This document shows, one piece after another, positions 6,597 to 6,959 of a stretch of DNA of 6,959 bases. The notes under the pieces were generated by a model. The model was given only the letters and a program-made list of their open reading frames with translations. It was not told the origin of the DNA and searched no databases. The DNA comes from an uncultured cyanobacterium (GTDB lineage: Bacteria; Cyanobacteriota; Vampirovibrionia; Gastranaerophilales; Gastranaerophilaceae). Position 1 is the first letter of the stretch; each line of letters opens with the position of its first letter. Location of the stretch: positions 1 to 6,959 of the forward strand of contig CAMAML010000063.1 of NCBI GenBank assembly GCA_945836835.1, read 5' to 3'. A program made the position numbers and the translations under genes.

Positions 6597-6633
6597 AAAA
6601 AAGCACAAGAACACTCCATCCTCGTGCTTTTTT
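6597..6633 (-). terminator. Rho-independent terminator after rpoZ, in the PNP leader
   Basis: Read on the minus strand, GCACGAG (6627-6621) pairs with CTTGTGC (6609-6603) through one G-U wobble, around an 11-base loop. The stem is flanked by six As and six Ts (6602-6597). In the plus direction the wobble becomes an A-C mismatch, which points to minus-strand function. It ends 12 bases before the PNP ribosome binding site, so it may act as a partial terminator or attenuator for PNP. Confidence 0.88.
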
Positions 6634-6647
6634 CCGTAAAACCGTGC

Positions 6648-6887
6648 TTAACCGACCAATCTGTTGTCGTCAGCTTCCGAAGCCTTTACCATAATGGCAT
6701 GCTCAACAGGGTTTTCTCTTGTGTAACCCGTTTCATAATTTTCTTCAAACACATAATCGTCATGTGCTTTTTTAGCTTGGGTTTCGTCAACCAGTTTCTT
6801 TGCCAATTCGGCGATTTCATACACCAACTGGTAGCGATTTTCCGTGTTCTCGTTTAATTCCCATGCTACCTTTATTATTTGTTCCAT
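6648..6887 (-). CDS. rpoZ: Probable RNA polymerase omega subunit
   Basis: This acidic 79-residue protein fits omega in size and layout. Omega binds the beta-prime C-terminal region and helps assemble RNA polymerase. The signature NRYQLVYEIAELAKKL at residues 17-32 matches the conserved NR(F/Y)xLV..A..A(R/K) helix. NPVEHAIMVKASE at 59-71 matches the later segment that in cyanobacterial omega reads roughly KPVIRAIIEMSDE. The usual short Asp/Glu-rich linker lies between them. The ATG at 6887 has TGAGG six bases upstream; an in-frame GTG at 6899 overlaps that site and is rejected. A strong terminator follows the stop. The match rests on short motifs in a small divergent protein, so a different small helical protein remains possible. 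Confidence 0.72.
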   Translation of the reverse strand: MEQIIKVAWELNENTENRYQLVYEIAELAKKLVDETQAKKAHDDYVFEENYETGYTRENPVEHAIMVKASEADDNRLVG

Positions 6888-6893
6888 TGTATA

Positions 6894-6898
6894 CCTCA
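6894..6898 (-). promoter_or_regulatory. Ribosome binding site fixing the rpoZ start
   Basis: TGAGG on the minus strand is six bases before the ATG at 6887. It argues against the in-frame GTG at 6899, which overlaps it. Confidence 0.7.
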
Positions 6899-6919
6899 CA
6901 GTTTCATTAGTACCGGTTC

Positions 6920-6958
6920 TTTAACTATAATATAATATAAATAATTTAAAAAAAAAAA
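6920..6958 (-). promoter_or_regulatory. AT-rich promoter-like region upstream of rpoZ
   Basis: On the minus strand this region begins with a run of 11 Ts (6958-6948) and continues through TATATTATATTATAGT. TATAGT at 6929-6924 is a fair -10 (five of six); the -35 region holds only T-rich sequence. The T-run could be part of a promoter-enhancing AT tract or the tail of a terminator of a gene beyond the edge. No other gene is visible between the rpoZ start and the right edge. Confidence 0.38.
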
Positions 6959-6959
6959 C

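Noticed and set aside
1..6959. Possibility of a defence system, prophage, transposon or CRISPR array
   Set aside because: I saw no transposase, integrase, nuclease, toxin-antitoxin pair, spaced repeat array or terminal inverted repeats. The lone XRE protein is next to a housekeeping gene and has no partner toxin gene.

Overview
The window is a compact, gene-dense stretch of bacterial chromosome with six complete protein genes and part of a seventh. It shows no mobile element, CRISPR array, rRNA or tRNA. Non-coding DNA is AT-rich, and most genes have a clear Shine-Dalgarno sequence. The gene set suggests a fermentative, probably gut-type anaerobe: an oxygen-sensitive acyl-CoA dehydratase activase, a cytoplasmic GH57/DUF3536 glucan enzyme and a purine-salvage phosphorylase. 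The DUF3536 enzyme, an omega subunit that looks cyanobacterial, and the style of the HTH and OB-fold-like proteins fit a non-photosynthetic relative of Cyanobacteria (Melainabacteria/Gastranaerophilales-like). That placement is inference from memory of family styles, not a search result.

Left block (1-4298, minus strand, read right to left). A small exported protein with a possible OB-fold (4298-3765) is followed after 36 bp by an 830-residue GH57/DUF3536 enzyme (3728-1236). About 100 bp later comes a protein with a Tyr/Gly/Asn/Pro-rich disordered N-terminal half and HEAT-like helical repeats (1135-89). After 32 bp, the likely 5' end of another gene runs off the left edge (56-1).

Centre (4299-5507). 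A 141-bp divergent intergenic region separates the left block from a plus-strand 2-hydroxyacyl-CoA dehydratase-type activase (4440-5444). It holds promoter-like elements for both directions and a small inverted repeat. The activase gene ends at a strong hairpin terminator that looks bidirectional.

Right block (5510-6959, minus strand, read right to left). A probable RNA polymerase omega gene (rpoZ, 6887-6648) sits behind a very AT-rich promoter-like region. A rho-independent terminator follows, then purine nucleoside phosphorylase (6574-5774), then a small XRE-type HTH regulator (5749-5510). The HTH gene lies in the same frame as the phosphorylase gene, just past its stop codon.

I found no clearly novel multi-gene system. 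The points most worth a second look are the same-frame PNP/HTH junction, the terminator lying directly before the PNP ribosome binding site, the orphan activase with its Cys-rich tail, and the prion-like/HEAT protein.
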